Shown here piece by piece: positions 26,497-34,357 of a DNA stretch of 64,000 nt. Made by a program: the position numbers and the translations under genes. The stretch's first letter is position 1; each line of letters opens with the position of its first letter. The notes beneath the pieces were generated by a model. It made no database searches, was not told where the DNA came from, and was given only the letters and a program-made list of their open reading frames with translations. Source of the DNA: Hamadaea tsunoensis DSM 44101. GTDB lineage: Bacteria > Actinomycetota > Actinomycetes > Mycobacteriales > Micromonosporaceae. The stretch spans positions 186,001-250,000 of the forward strand of contig NZ_KE386822.1 in the NCBI RefSeq assembly GCF_000428945.1, written 5' to 3'.

Positions 26497-27438
26497 ATGG
26501 AGATCGTGGAGGACACGTTGGCGCAGATCTTCGAAGCGCACCGGCGGGAGCTGCAGGCGCACTGCTACCGCATGCTCGGGTCGGTCCAGGATGCGGAGGA
26601 CGTCGTGCAGGAGAGCATGTTCGCGGCCTGGCGCGCGTACGCGGGTTTCGAGGGGCGCAGTTCGGTGCGTACGTGGCTGTTCAGGATCACGACCAACCGG
26701 TGCCTGAACTTCCTGCGCGACTCCGCCCGCAAGCCGCTGCCCGGCACCGAGGTGCCGCTGCCGGAGCCGACCCACGTCGGCGAGCCGCTGTGGCTGGAGC
26801 CCTTCCCGGATCTGCTGCTCGACGGCGTGCCGGACGCCGCGCCCGGTCCCGACGCGCGGTACGAGGCCAAGGAGGCGATCTCGCTGGCCTTCGTCGCGGC
26901 CGTGCAGTACCTGCCGCCCCGCCAGCGCGCGGTGCTGCTGCTGCGCGACGTCCTGGGCTACCGCGCGGCCCAGGTCGCCGAGCTGCTGGACATGACCGAG
27001 GACGCGGTCGCCGGGGCGCTCAAGCGGGCCCGCGCGGCGATGCCGCTGCCCGTTCCCGCCCAGCCGGTCGATCCCACGCTGGGCGGGCGCTTCGCCGCCG
27101 CCTTCGAGGCCGGCGACATGGCCGCGCTCGTCGGCCTGCTCGCCGAGGACGTACGCCTGACGATGCCGCCACTGCCGGTCGCGTACGTGGGGCGCGCGGT
27201 CACCATGGACTTCCTCACCCGCATCGCCTTCCGCGACGACCGGCGTTACCGGCTGGTCCCGGTCGGCGCCAACCGCCAGGTGGCCTTCGGCTGCTACCTG
27301 CGCGACGGGTACGCCGGATGCTGGCGGGCGCACGGCGTCCTCGTGCTGGACGCGTCGGGCGCGGAGGTCCGGGCGCTGACGCGGTTCGTCGACAACAGCG
27401 TGCTGCCGGCGTTCGGGCTGCCCCGCCGGCTGACCTGA
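26497..27438 (+). CDS. ECF sigma factor with SnoaL-like C-terminal domain (SigX5/SigG-type)
   Basis: 313-aa sigma-70 family factor, TIGR02960-like. Region 2 includes RMLGSVQDAEDVVQES and RTWLFRITTNRCLNFLRD; region 4 includes YLPPRQRAVLLLRDVLGYRA and MTEDAVAGALKRAR; the last ~120 residues form a SnoaL/NTF2-like domain that usually modulates such anti-sigma-less ECF factors. No anti-sigma gene is adjacent. It likely recognises the mirrored boxes between itself and the MFS gene, giving autoregulation and pump induction (inference). Confidence 0.88.
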   Translation: MEIVEDTLAQIFEAHRRELQAHCYRMLGSVQDAEDVVQESMFAAWRAYAGFEGRSSVRTWLFRITTNRCLNFLRDSARKPLPGTEVPLPEPTHVGEPLWLEPFPDLLLDGVPDAAPGPDARYEAKEAISLAFVAAVQYLPPRQRAVLLLRDVLGYRAAQVAELLDMTEDAVAGALKRARAAMPLPVPAQPVDPTLGGRFAAAFEAGDMAALVGLLAEDVRLTMPPLPVAYVGRAVTMDFLTRIAFRDDRRYRLVPVGANRQVAFGCYLRDGYAGCWRAHGVLVLDASGAEVRALTRFVDNSVLPAFGLPRRLT

Positions 27439-27543
27439 GCGGCGCTCGCGGGTTTCGCGGGGAACACCGCGACGATACGAAATGCCCGATTTGTCGTTCA
27501 TAGGTTGGGGAGCCGCGGGAGTTCCCCCTATGGAGGCACCTGA

Positions 27544-28374
27544 ATGCACATGAACATCCGGCCGCGCGTACGCGCCCTGATCGCGGTGGGGGCGGCGGCG
27601 GCCACCCTCGTCGTCGGGCTCATCGCCGTGGCCGCACAGAACGGCCAGCCGCGCGCGGCGTGGGCCGACTCCGTCATCAACATCAACCCGGGCAACGTCC
27701 CCACCACGGCCGACGCGTCGGGCGTGACCCATCAGTGCGACGCGAACCAGGGTGGCGGCCCGTTCGCGGGGCAGGACGTCTGGGTCTTCGTCCTGCCCGG
27801 CAACCACGCCACCTCCGGCGACTTCGTGTCGCTGACGGCGTTCTTCGGCGTGAACGGCTCGGTGACCATCACCGCGGCCGGCGACCCGGGCAGCTTCTCC
27901 AACGGCGGCCCGGCGACCTCGAAGGCGTGGATCGTCACGCCGAAGGGCTGGACGCTGACCGGGGCGACCGCCACGATCACGGGTACCGCGAGCTTCTTCA
28001 ACCTGACCCACACGTGCCCGGGGACCAGCGCGTCGCCGTCGCCCAGTGCGTCGCCGTCCGTCTCTCCGTCCGCCTCGCCGTCTGTCTCTCCGTCGGCGTC
28101 GCCCTCGGTGTCCCCGTCGGCTTCTCCGTCGGTCTCGCCCTCGGCGTCCCCGTCGGCCTCGCCGTCTTCGTCCCCGTCGGTGTCCCCGTCGGCTTCTCCG
28201 TCCGCCTCGCCGTCGGCGAGCCCGTCCCCGTCGCTGTCGCCGTCCCGGTCGCCGCGGCCTTCGCTGTCGCCCAGCCGGCACCCGCACCCGTCGCCCAGCC
28301 ACCACGGCTACGGCGGCTACGGCCCGCCGAACGACGGCCCGAACATGCACTACCGCTTCTTCATCTGGCCGTAG
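27544..28374 (+). CDS. Secreted protein with Ser/Pro-rich repeat stalk
   Basis: 276-aa exported protein. An N-terminal hydrophobic stretch (ALIAVGAAAATLVVGLIAVAA) is followed by a likely cleavage near AAWA-DS, a ~115-residue beta-rich globular part (DVWVFVLPGNHATSGDFVSL), then about 100 residues made of SPSA/SPSV units, and a His/Gly/Tyr tail ending HYRFFIWP. The repeat looks like a cell-wall-spanning stalk or glycosylated linker, but there is no LPXTG signal. GGAGG lies 7 bp before the ATG. Function unknown. Confidence 0.8.
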   Translation: MHMNIRPRVRALIAVGAAAATLVVGLIAVAAQNGQPRAAWADSVININPGNVPTTADASGVTHQCDANQGGGPFAGQDVWVFVLPGNHATSGDFVSLTAFFGVNGSVTITAAGDPGSFSNGGPATSKAWIVTPKGWTLTGATATITGTASFFNLTHTCPGTSASPSPSASPSVSPSASPSVSPSASPSVSPSASPSVSPSASPSASPSSSPSVSPSASPSASPSASPSPSLSPSRSPRPSLSPSRHPHPSPSHHGYGGYGPPNDGPNMHYRFFIWP

Positions 28375-28420
28375 TTCCCCGCTTTCACCGTATTTCCGGA
28401 CTGTCAGACTTCACATAGAC

Positions 28421-28453
28421 GAGACGCCCGTCGCGGTACGCGGCGGGCGTCTC
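28421..28453. terminator. Bidirectional terminator hairpin between convergent genes
   Basis: GAGACGCCCG-T-CGC and GCG-G-CGGGCGTCTC form a long GC-rich stem over a short loop, placed between the stop codons of the Ser/Pro-rich protein gene and the PI-PLC gene. No T-run follows, as is common in high-GC actinomycetes. Confidence 0.6.
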
Positions 28454-28464
28454 GCGTACGCCGG

Positions 28465-29487
28465 TCAGCCGCGGCCGGTCACCGTGGCGAGTACGCCCGT
28501 CGACGCCGCCCAGTCGGTCGACACGATGCTCGCGTGGGCCGCCGCGAGCAGGGCGATCCGCGCCTGTGCCTGCGCCGTCGTCGGGTTGGTCGCGTCGATC
28601 GCGGGGGCCACGCCGGACGCGTCCGTCATGTTCAGCAGGTAATGGTGCGAGTCGTACCAGGACGTGTCGATGCCGGCGGCGTACGTGGCGGCGTCTCCGT
28701 CGAAGAAGACGAACCAGGGCCGGATGTCCGCCTCGCCGAACCGCGTACGCGGATCGCCGGCCGCCGCGTCCAGCACGGCCGGGAAGGCGGCTCCCGCTCC
28801 GGCGTGGTCGCGCAGGTAGCGGCCGTACTCCACATCGGTCGGCAGGGTGTCGAAGGGATTGCCGCGCTCGACCGTCCCCGGGATGATCTCGAAGACGAAC
28901 CGGCCGGCCATCGCCGAGCGGGCCGGCCAGTTGTCCGCCGCGGCGGCCGCGTCGAGCGTCGCGTACCGGGTGCCGTCGGGCTTGGCCAGCAGATGCGCGG
29001 GCGTGAAGAGGGCGCTGCCGAGCTTGGCGGTCAGCAGCGCGTCGAACTCGGCCGGCCCGAGCCCCTTGTTGGCCTCGAAGCCGATCTTCAGCTCCACCTT
29101 GACGACCACCGGAGCGTGCCCGGGATGCGCGTCGTGCCAGAGTTTCAGATCGGTCAGGCAGGTGTCGAGCTTCTGGTTCACCGAGCCGGTGTAGAGCTGC
29201 GCCGCGGTCGAGGCCGCCGTGCAGTTGTTGGACTGGCCGAGGAGTTCGTGGTTCACCCGCCACTGCTTGACGGGGAACGTGTCGGCGTAGACGTCCAGCT
29301 CGATGAGGCCGGCCCCGGTGTCCAGCGCCTGCGCGAGATGGGCGAATTTGGCCTTGTCGTAGGTGTTGTGTACGCCGACCGCGGTCGTGTGCGCGTACCC
29401 GGGGGTGTCTGCGGCGGCGGGGACGGGCGGGGCGAGGACGGCCAGCGTGCCCACGACGGCGATGGCGGTCGATGTTTTCCAGCGCAT
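28465..29487 (-). CDS. Secreted calcium-dependent phosphoinositide-type phospholipase C
   Basis: 340-aa exported enzyme of the Ca2+-dependent PI-PLC-C1 family. The signal peptide ends near PAAA-DTPG. The active-site pattern is present: H40 in GVHNTYDKAKF, E63 and D65 in LIELDVYADTF, and H80 in RVNHELLG, the His pair and metal ligands of a PLC-like TIM barrel. Length fits the family. Likely cleaves a phosphodiester in a secreted or cell-surface lipid or glycan; the substrate is not certain. Confidence 0.83.
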   Translation of the reverse strand: MRWKTSTAIAVVGTLAVLAPPVPAAADTPGYAHTTAVGVHNTYDKAKFAHLAQALDTGAGLIELDVYADTFPVKQWRVNHELLGQSNNCTAASTAAQLYTGSVNQKLDTCLTDLKLWHDAHPGHAPVVVKVELKIGFEANKGLGPAEFDALLTAKLGSALFTPAHLLAKPDGTRYATLDAAAAADNWPARSAMAGRFVFEIIPGTVERGNPFDTLPTDVEYGRYLRDHAGAGAAFPAVLDAAAGDPRTRFGEADIRPWFVFFDGDAATYAAGIDTSWYDSHHYLLNMTDASGVAPAIDATNPTTAQAQARIALLAAAHASIVSTDWAASTGVLATVTGRG

Positions 29488-29630
29488 ACCGGTGACCGTA
29501 AGATAGATTCTCGACGATCAATAGACGCGGGCGTGAATCCATCGTGACGGGTCGGCGGTTGCGTGGGAGTGCCGCAGGCTTCCCGCCGGGGTACGTGTCG
29601 CGGGGTTCCCGGCTGGGTAAGGGCGGGAAA

Positions 29631-30368
29631 ATGGAGAAGGCGTACGTCGTGACAGGTGGCGGCCGGGGTGTCGGCCGTGCGGTGGTCGAGCGGCTGCTCG
29701 CCGACGGTGCGGCCGTGGTGGTGATCGAGCGGGACGCCGCGCCGCTCGAAGGATGCAAAGCGGTCGCGGTGATCGGCGACGCCGCCGACGAGACCGTCAC
29801 CGAGCGGGCCGCCGAGCTCGCCGGGCAGGCCGGTACGCTCGCCGGCTGGGTCAACAACGCGGCGGTGTTCAGCGACGTGTGGCTGCACGCGGTGTCGCCC
29901 CGGGAGATGCTGCGCCTGATCGGGCGCAATCTCGCCCCGACCGTGGCCGGCAGCGCGACCGCCGTGCGGCATTTCCTCGCCCAGGAGACGCCGGGCGCGA
30001 TCGTCAACGTCTCGTCACACCAGGCGCAGCGGCCCGTACGCGGCGCGATGGCGTACGCGACGGCCAAAGCGGCGATCGAAGGGCTGACCCGGTCGTTGGC
30101 CGTCGACTATGGACAGAACGGGATCCGGGCGAACGCGGTCGCGCTCGGCTCGATCGTCACCGAGCGCTACGAGGTCTACCGGTCCGGCCACTCCGACGCC
30201 GACGAGCAGATGCGCCTGCTGCACCCGCTCGGCCGGGCGGGCTCGGCGGCGGAGGTCGCGGACGTGATCGCGTACCTGCTGTCGGACGGGGCGGGCTTCG
30301 TCAACGGGGCGATCGTCCCGGTCGACGGCGGGCGCGCGGCCCAGGGCCTCGATCCCGAGGCCCGCTGA
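29631..30368 (+). CDS. Short-chain dehydrogenase/reductase
   Basis: 245-aa classical SDR. Cofactor loop VTGGGRGVGRA (T8-A17 region), structural VNNAA (74-78), catalytic S128/S129, Y142 and K146 (YATAK) and C-terminal VDGG. Acidic E33 after the second strand favours NAD(H). ATG is chosen because the upstream in-frame start lies outside the conserved fold. Substrate unknown; no pathway neighbours. Confidence 0.87.
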   Translation: MEKAYVVTGGGRGVGRAVVERLLADGAAVVVIERDAAPLEGCKAVAVIGDAADETVTERAAELAGQAGTLAGWVNNAAVFSDVWLHAVSPREMLRLIGRNLAPTVAGSATAVRHFLAQETPGAIVNVSSHQAQRPVRGAMAYATAKAAIEGLTRSLAVDYGQNGIRANAVALGSIVTERYEVYRSGHSDADEQMRLLHPLGRAGSAAEVADVIAYLLSDGAGFVNGAIVPVDGGRAAQGLDPEAR

Positions 30369-30410
30369 CCCTGCCCCGAGACTTCCCCCGGCCGGCTCCC
30401 GGCCCGGAGA

Positions 30411-30485
30411 GATCCCGCTTGGATCAGGTAGACCACCCGTTCTCGCGGCCGGGATTCGGGCGGAATCCGTGATCCAAGCGGGATC
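30411..30485. repeat. Family A dispersed palindrome, copy 3 (75 bp)
   Basis: Begins GATCCCGCTTGGATCAGG and ends GTGATCCAAGCGGGATC. Note the paired C-to-G changes (CGCTT/AAGCG) compared with other copies, which keep the stem intact. Centre is more diverged. Convergent SDR and secreted-protein genes flank it. Confidence 0.88.
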
Positions 30486-30523
30486 TCGGGGGACTGGAAA
30501 GCCGTCTGCGGGGCCGGAAGGCC

Positions 30524-30991
30524 TCAGCGGCCGAGGATCTCCTTGACCCGGGTGGTCGTCAGGTTCAGCTCCTTGCTGCCCTGCGTGATCTCGTCGTTCG
30601 ACTTGTTCATCTTCGTCGCGTCCACGTGGTCGGCCCCGTCGACGCAGTCGTGCGCGCCCTTGGCGTACAGGACGAGGGCCGCGGACCAGTGCTTCTGCGC
30701 CTCGGCGTCGGGCATGGCCCGGTACTTCTGCGCCTTCGTGACGTCGCCGCCGAGGGCGGTGCAGGCCGCGCTGACCCCGGGGATGTCCGTGGCCGTGGCC
30801 GCCTTCGCCACCTGGCTGAAGTCCTTGCCGAGCGCGTTGAGGTGCTTGCTGCCGCCCTGGGCGTACCAGTCGGCGATGGCCTGCGCCAGCTCGGGATTCG
30901 CCGGATCGGCGGCGCGGGCGCCCGCCCCCGTTACGCCCACCAGGGCGGCGGCGAGTACGCCGCCGGCCAGCAGCGCCTTCAGTCGGATCAT
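30524..30991 (-). CDS. Small secreted protein of unknown function
   Basis: 155-aa protein with a clear Sec signal peptide (MIRLKALLAGGVLAAALVG, cleavage near ARA-AD). The mature 128 residues are helical and polar with two cysteines (C82 region AACTALGG and C116 region HDCVDG) that could form a disulfide. I do not recognise the family. It stands alone. Confidence 0.7.
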   Translation of the reverse strand: MIRLKALLAGGVLAAALVGVTGAGARAADPANPELAQAIADWYAQGGSKHLNALGKDFSQVAKAATATDIPGVSAACTALGGDVTKAQKYRAMPDAEAQKHWSAALVLYAKGAHDCVDGADHVDATKMNKSNDEITQGSKELNLTTTRVKEILGR

Positions 30992-31078
30992 GGAATCGAC
31001 CTCCCCCAGGGCGACGAAACACTGACCTCGCTCATGGTACGCGCACGATCACCGTCGGTATCCGGTCCTGCTGGAGTT

Positions 31079-31095
31079 GTCAATGTTCCGTTGAC
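31079..31095. promoter_or_regulatory. 17-bp operator-like site at the HTH gene promoter
   Basis: GTCAATGTTCCGTTGAC has 5-bp arms GTCAA/TTGAC and directly abuts a -10-like TATGCT (31096-31101) 7 bp before the start codon. An almost identical site in opposite orientation lies inside the gene at 31368-31384. Probable autoregulatory operator. Confidence 0.6.
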
Positions 31096-31108
31096 TATGC
31101 TGGGCCGC

Positions 31109-31651
31109 ATGCCGACGCCAGCTCCGCATCGCACAGCCCCCGATCGCACGGCCCTAGATCGCACAGCCCCCGATCGCGTAGTCCTCGACCGCAGAGCCCT
31201 CGATCTGGTGGCCCTCGCCGACGTGGCCACCGCGCGCGGCCGGCTCGACGCGGCCGAGCGCCGGATCATCGAAGCCGCGCGGGCGAACGGCGCCACCTGG
31301 GCGGAGATCGCGACGGTGCTGGGATTGACCTCACGCCAGGCGGCCGAGCAGCGCTGGCGCCGACTGTGTCAACGGACCATTGACGCCGGCGTGCTGGACG
31401 AACTGCGCCTGGCCGTACGCGCGGCCGCCCGCCTGCTGCCGCCCGCCTCGCCGGATCACCGGCTGAACCTGGCCGCGGCGACCCTGCGGGCGGCCCGCGA
31501 CGCCCCGGCCGGAGCCCTGTACGCCCTGGCGGCACAAGCGATCCGCGACGTCGAGCCGCTGCTGGCGGAGCCCGGCCGAGGCGGACTGGAGCCCGGACCG
31601 GCCGCCGCGCTGGACGCCCTGTCGGCCACCCTCGCCGCCGCCCGCCCCTGA
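31109..31651 (+). CDS. HTH domain-containing protein (sigma region 4-like helix-turn-helix)
   Basis: 180-aa protein. Residues about 1-30 are a degenerate DRTA-type repeat; residues 35-92 form a helical DNA-binding region with AERRIIEAARANGATWAEIA followed by LGLTSRQAAEQRWRRL, like the HTH of sigma region 4 or Myb-like proteins. The rest is Ala-rich helix. Start near a TATGCT box suggests a leaderless message. Two matching 17-bp sites, one at the promoter and one within the gene, suggest it binds its own DNA (inference). Confidence 0.75.
   Translation: MPTPAPHRTAPDRTALDRTAPDRVVLDRRALDLVALADVATARGRLDAAERRIIEAARANGATWAEIATVLGLTSRQAAEQRWRRLCQRTIDAGVLDELRLAVRAAARLLPPASPDHRLNLAAATLRAARDAPAGALYALAAQAIRDVEPLLAEPGRGGLEPGPAAALDALSATLAAARP
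31368..31384. promoter_or_regulatory. Intragenic second copy of the 17-bp operator-like site
   Basis: GTCAACGGACCATTGAC; read on the minus strand it is GTCAATGGTCCGTTGAC, matching the promoter site at 16 of 17 positions. It lies in the coding sequence just after the HTH region, 289 bp from the first site, so looping by the encoded protein is conceivable. Confidence 0.5.
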
Positions 31652-31707
31652 CGCCCGCCCGCGATCTCCTGCCGCCCCGCCCTGCCCTGCGCCGCCGCCC
31701 CGACTTC

Positions 31708-31781
31708 CGACGATCTTGCGCGAATGCCCCATTTTTTGCGGCTTTTGCCGGTAAGGCCCGGACATTCGCGCAAGATCGTCG
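31708..31781. repeat. Family B dispersed palindrome, copy 2 (74 bp)
   Basis: Same 19-bp arms as copy 1 (CGACGATCTTGCGCGAATG and complement) but a different, T-rich centre. It lies 57 bp after the HTH gene and before the MFS gene, the one family B copy between same-direction plus-strand genes. Confidence 0.9.
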
Positions 31782-31817
31782 AGGAGGTGGGTCGAGGAGG
31801 TGGGTCGAGGAGGGTGG
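31778..31817. repeat. Three tandem copies of a 13-bp repeat
   Basis: GTCGAGGAGGTGG occurs twice exactly and once with an added G, starting at the last bases of family B copy 2. It looks like slippage next to the palindrome. Confidence 0.75.
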
Positions 31818-31865
31818 GGTTGAGGAGGGGTTGACGGGGAGGGGTGCGGCCCCTAGGTTGAGCCG

Positions 31866-33098
31866 ATGGCGCTCAAGTCAACCGGCTGGGTTCGTGATCC
31901 GCAGGCCCGGCTGTTCGTCGGGGTCTCCCTCGCCTCGGGATTCGGCGGCAGCGCCCTCTCGCTGGCCGCCCCCGTCTGGGTGCTGGCCCTCACCGGATCG
32001 AGCGCCCTGGCCGCCCTCGCCGGTTTCTGCGTCTACCTGCCGACCCTGGCCGCGCCCGTGCTCGGCGCGGTGGTGGACCGCGTACCGCGGCGGGCGTTGC
32101 TGATCGGTACGCATCTCGTGCTCGCCGCGATCCTGCCGCTGCTGCTGTTCGTCCACACTCGACAGGACGGCTGGCTCATCTTCGCCGTGATGCTCTGCTG
32201 CGGCACCGGTTACGTGCTGGGCGACGCCGGTGAGTCGGCTCTGCTTCCGGCCGCGGTGCCGGCCGACGAGCTGGGCGGGCTGAACGGCGTACGCATGAGC
32301 GCGCAGGAGAGCATGAAGATCGTCGCACCGCTGGCCGGGGCCGGGCTGTTCGCGTGGGCGGGCGGCGGAGCCGTGGCCGTGCTGAGCGCCGCCGCCCACC
32401 TCGTGTCCGCCTGGTGCTACACCCGCGTCCGGCCGGTACGCGTACCCGGGTCCCCGGCGGGCGACCGGCGTGTCCGGGACGGGATCAGGCTGTTGTGGTC
32501 CGACCGGGAGATCCGGGTGCCCGTCCTGGTCGCGGCCGTCGCCGTGCCCGTGTCCGGCCTGGTGACCGCCGCGTTCTACACCCTCGTCACGCACGGGCTG
32601 GGGCGGCCGGCCGCGTTCGCCGGCGTACTGGCGTCGGTGCAGGGGATCGGTTCGGTGGCGGGCGGGCTGGCGGCCGGCCGGATCATGGGGCGGCTGGGCG
32701 AGGCCCGGTTCGCCGTCGCGGGCGTCCTCGTGTGCGCCGTCGGCCATGCGCTGCGGGCGATTCCCGTGCTGCCCTGCGCGATCGGGGCGAACCTCCTCGC
32801 CGGGATCGGTCTGCCGTGGACGGTCGTGGCCGCGTTCACCGCCGTCCAGCGGCGTACGCCGGCCGGCGCGCTCGGCCGCGTCTCGGCGTCGGCCCTCACC
32901 CTGATCTTCGCGCCGATCGCGGTCGCCACGCCGCTCGGCGCCGGGCTGGAGAGCGTCCTGGACTACCGGATCGTCATGCTGCTCGCCGCTCTCCTCACGG
33001 CGACGTCGGCGCTCCTGCTGCGGATAACGCCGGAAAACAGATGTATGGAAGGGAAACAAGCGGTTAACGACCCGATGACGGAATCCCTGCCATCCTGA
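31866..33098 (+). CDS. MFS transporter (EntS/MFS_3-like)
   Basis: 410-aa 12-helix transporter resembling the exporter group that includes enterobactin exporter EntS. Visible landmarks are LFVGVSLASGFGGSALSLAAPVW-type first helix, GAVVDRVPRRALLIG (motif A) and the ESALLPAAVPADELGGLNG loop typical of MFS_3. The C-terminus adds about 20 polar residues. No siderophore genes are nearby, so the cargo is unknown. Confidence 0.85.
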   Translation: MALKSTGWVRDPQARLFVGVSLASGFGGSALSLAAPVWVLALTGSSALAALAGFCVYLPTLAAPVLGAVVDRVPRRALLIGTHLVLAAILPLLLFVHTRQDGWLIFAVMLCCGTGYVLGDAGESALLPAAVPADELGGLNGVRMSAQESMKIVAPLAGAGLFAWAGGGAVAVLSAAAHLVSAWCYTRVRPVRVPGSPAGDRRVRDGIRLLWSDREIRVPVLVAAVAVPVSGLVTAAFYTLVTHGLGRPAAFAGVLASVQGIGSVAGGLAAGRIMGRLGEARFAVAGVLVCAVGHALRAIPVLPCAIGANLLAGIGLPWTVVAAFTAVQRRTPAGALGRVSASALTLIFAPIAVATPLGAGLESVLDYRIVMLLAALLTATSALLLRITPENRCMEGKQAVNDPMTESLPS

Positions 33099-33189
33099 GG
33101 AGTTTTCGGCCCGACCGGCCACTGGCGCCTTGCCGTAGCCCTGCTCTCTCATTGACAATGGGAGATGCGCATCACTGCAGGGAGCGGCC

Positions 33190-33720
33190 ATGGCTGACAG
33201 CAGGGCACGGGTGATCGTCGGGGTCCACGACTCGCTGCCCGGCCTGCGCGCCTTGCGCCGGGCCGTCGCCGAGGCCCGCAAGCGGGAGTGCGTCCTGCAC
33301 GCCGTCCGCGCCTGGACCGCCCCCGCCTCCGGCTACGCGCCGATGCTGCGGGTCTGGGCGCTCGACTGCGACGACGCCGCGCAGCAGGAGATCTGCCACG
33401 CCTTCGACACGGCCATGGGCGGCCTTCCCGGCGACCTCGACATGCGCTTCGTGACCGTCCAGGGACTCGTCGGTCCCGCCCTCGTCGAGTACGCGCGCCA
33501 CGACGACGATCTGCTCGTGGTGGGAGTCGGCCGCGACGGTTGGTGGCGGCGGCTGTTCGGCCGGCACACCGCGGCCTACTGCGTACGCCGCGCGGTCTGC
33601 CCGGTGCTCGTCGTGCCGCCGGACGAGCTGTCGGACCGGATGACCCGGATCAGCTTCCGCCAGCTCAACCGGGAGGCCGCCCGGCTGGCCGATCTGCGTA
33701 CGCAGCAGAAGCACGGCTGA
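33190..33720 (+). CDS. Universal stress protein family protein
   Basis: 176-aa cytosolic UspA-like protein. The first strand RVIVGVHDSLPGLRALRRAV and a later DLLVVGVGR match the Usp fold, but the canonical ATP loop G-2x-G-9x-G(S/T) is altered, so nucleotide binding is uncertain. CATTGACAATG (33150-33160), with a TTGACA -35-like core, lies upstream and may be its promoter. Confidence 0.78.
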   Translation: MADSRARVIVGVHDSLPGLRALRRAVAEARKRECVLHAVRAWTAPASGYAPMLRVWALDCDDAAQQEICHAFDTAMGGLPGDLDMRFVTVQGLVGPALVEYARHDDDLLVVGVGRDGWWRRLFGRHTAAYCVRRAVCPVLVVPPDELSDRMTRISFRQLNREAARLADLRTQQKHG

Positions 33721-33760
33721 TACACCGCCCGGCACCCGGCCGCGGTGGTAGAACTACCGG

Positions 33761-34357
33761 GTGGGCATAGTCACGCCGGGTTTCACCGGGCGCCGCCGAT
33801 CCGACGTCAACCTGCCGCCGGGCCAGTACCTCACCGAGGACTTCCCGGTCCTGTCGGCCGGTCCGACGCCGCGCATACCGCTCGACACCTGGGAATTCGT
33901 CATCGTCACCGAGACCGGGGAGAAGCACACCTGGTCGTGGGCGCAGCTGATGGCGATGCCCAGCGAGGACGTCACCGTCGACATCCACTGCGTCACCAAG
34001 TGGTCCAAGCTCGGTACGCGCTGGCGGGGCGTACCGGTGTCGGCGTTCTTCGACGAGGTCGAGACGGCCGCGGACTTCGCGATGGCCGTCTCCTACGGCG
34101 GCTACACGACCAATGTGCCGCTCGACGACCTGCTCGACGGGCAGGCGTGGGTCGCGTACAAGTTCGACGACGACGATCTGGCGCCGGAGCACGGCGGCCC
34201 GGCCCGGCTGGTCGTGCCGCACCTGTACTTCTGGAAGTCCGCGAAGTGGGTGCGCGGCCTGCGCATGATGCTCGAGGACGAGCCCGGTTTCTGGGAGACC
34301 GCCGGCTACCACGACTACGGTGACCCGTGGCGCGAGCAGCGGTACCAGGGCGATTGA
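33761..34357 (+). CDS. Sulfite-oxidase-fold molybdopterin oxidoreductase (YedY-like)
   Basis: 198-aa protein of the oxidoreductase molybdopterin-binding domain family. C77 in DIHCVTKWSKLGTRWRG is the expected molybdenum ligand; the VPHLYFWKSAKWVRGL segment is also typical. No signal peptide, so it is probably cytosolic, unlike MsrP/YedY. GTG start. The next gene, a flavin reductase, starts within its stop codon (TTGA), suggesting an electron-donor partner. Confidence 0.88.
   Translation: MGIVTPGFTGRRRSDVNLPPGQYLTEDFPVLSAGPTPRIPLDTWEFVIVTETGEKHTWSWAQLMAMPSEDVTVDIHCVTKWSKLGTRWRGVPVSAFFDEVETAADFAMAVSYGGYTTNVPLDDLLDGQAWVAYKFDDDDLAPEHGGPARLVVPHLYFWKSAKWVRGLRMMLEDEPGFWETAGYHDYGDPWREQRYQGD

Noticed and set aside
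25042-28350. Very long minus-strand open frame running through the ECF sigma and the Ser/Pro-rich gene
   Set aside because: Only the part after the GTG at 26412 is a real protein (DHA2 transporter). The upstream portion is antisense to two well-supported genes and has low-complexity composition.
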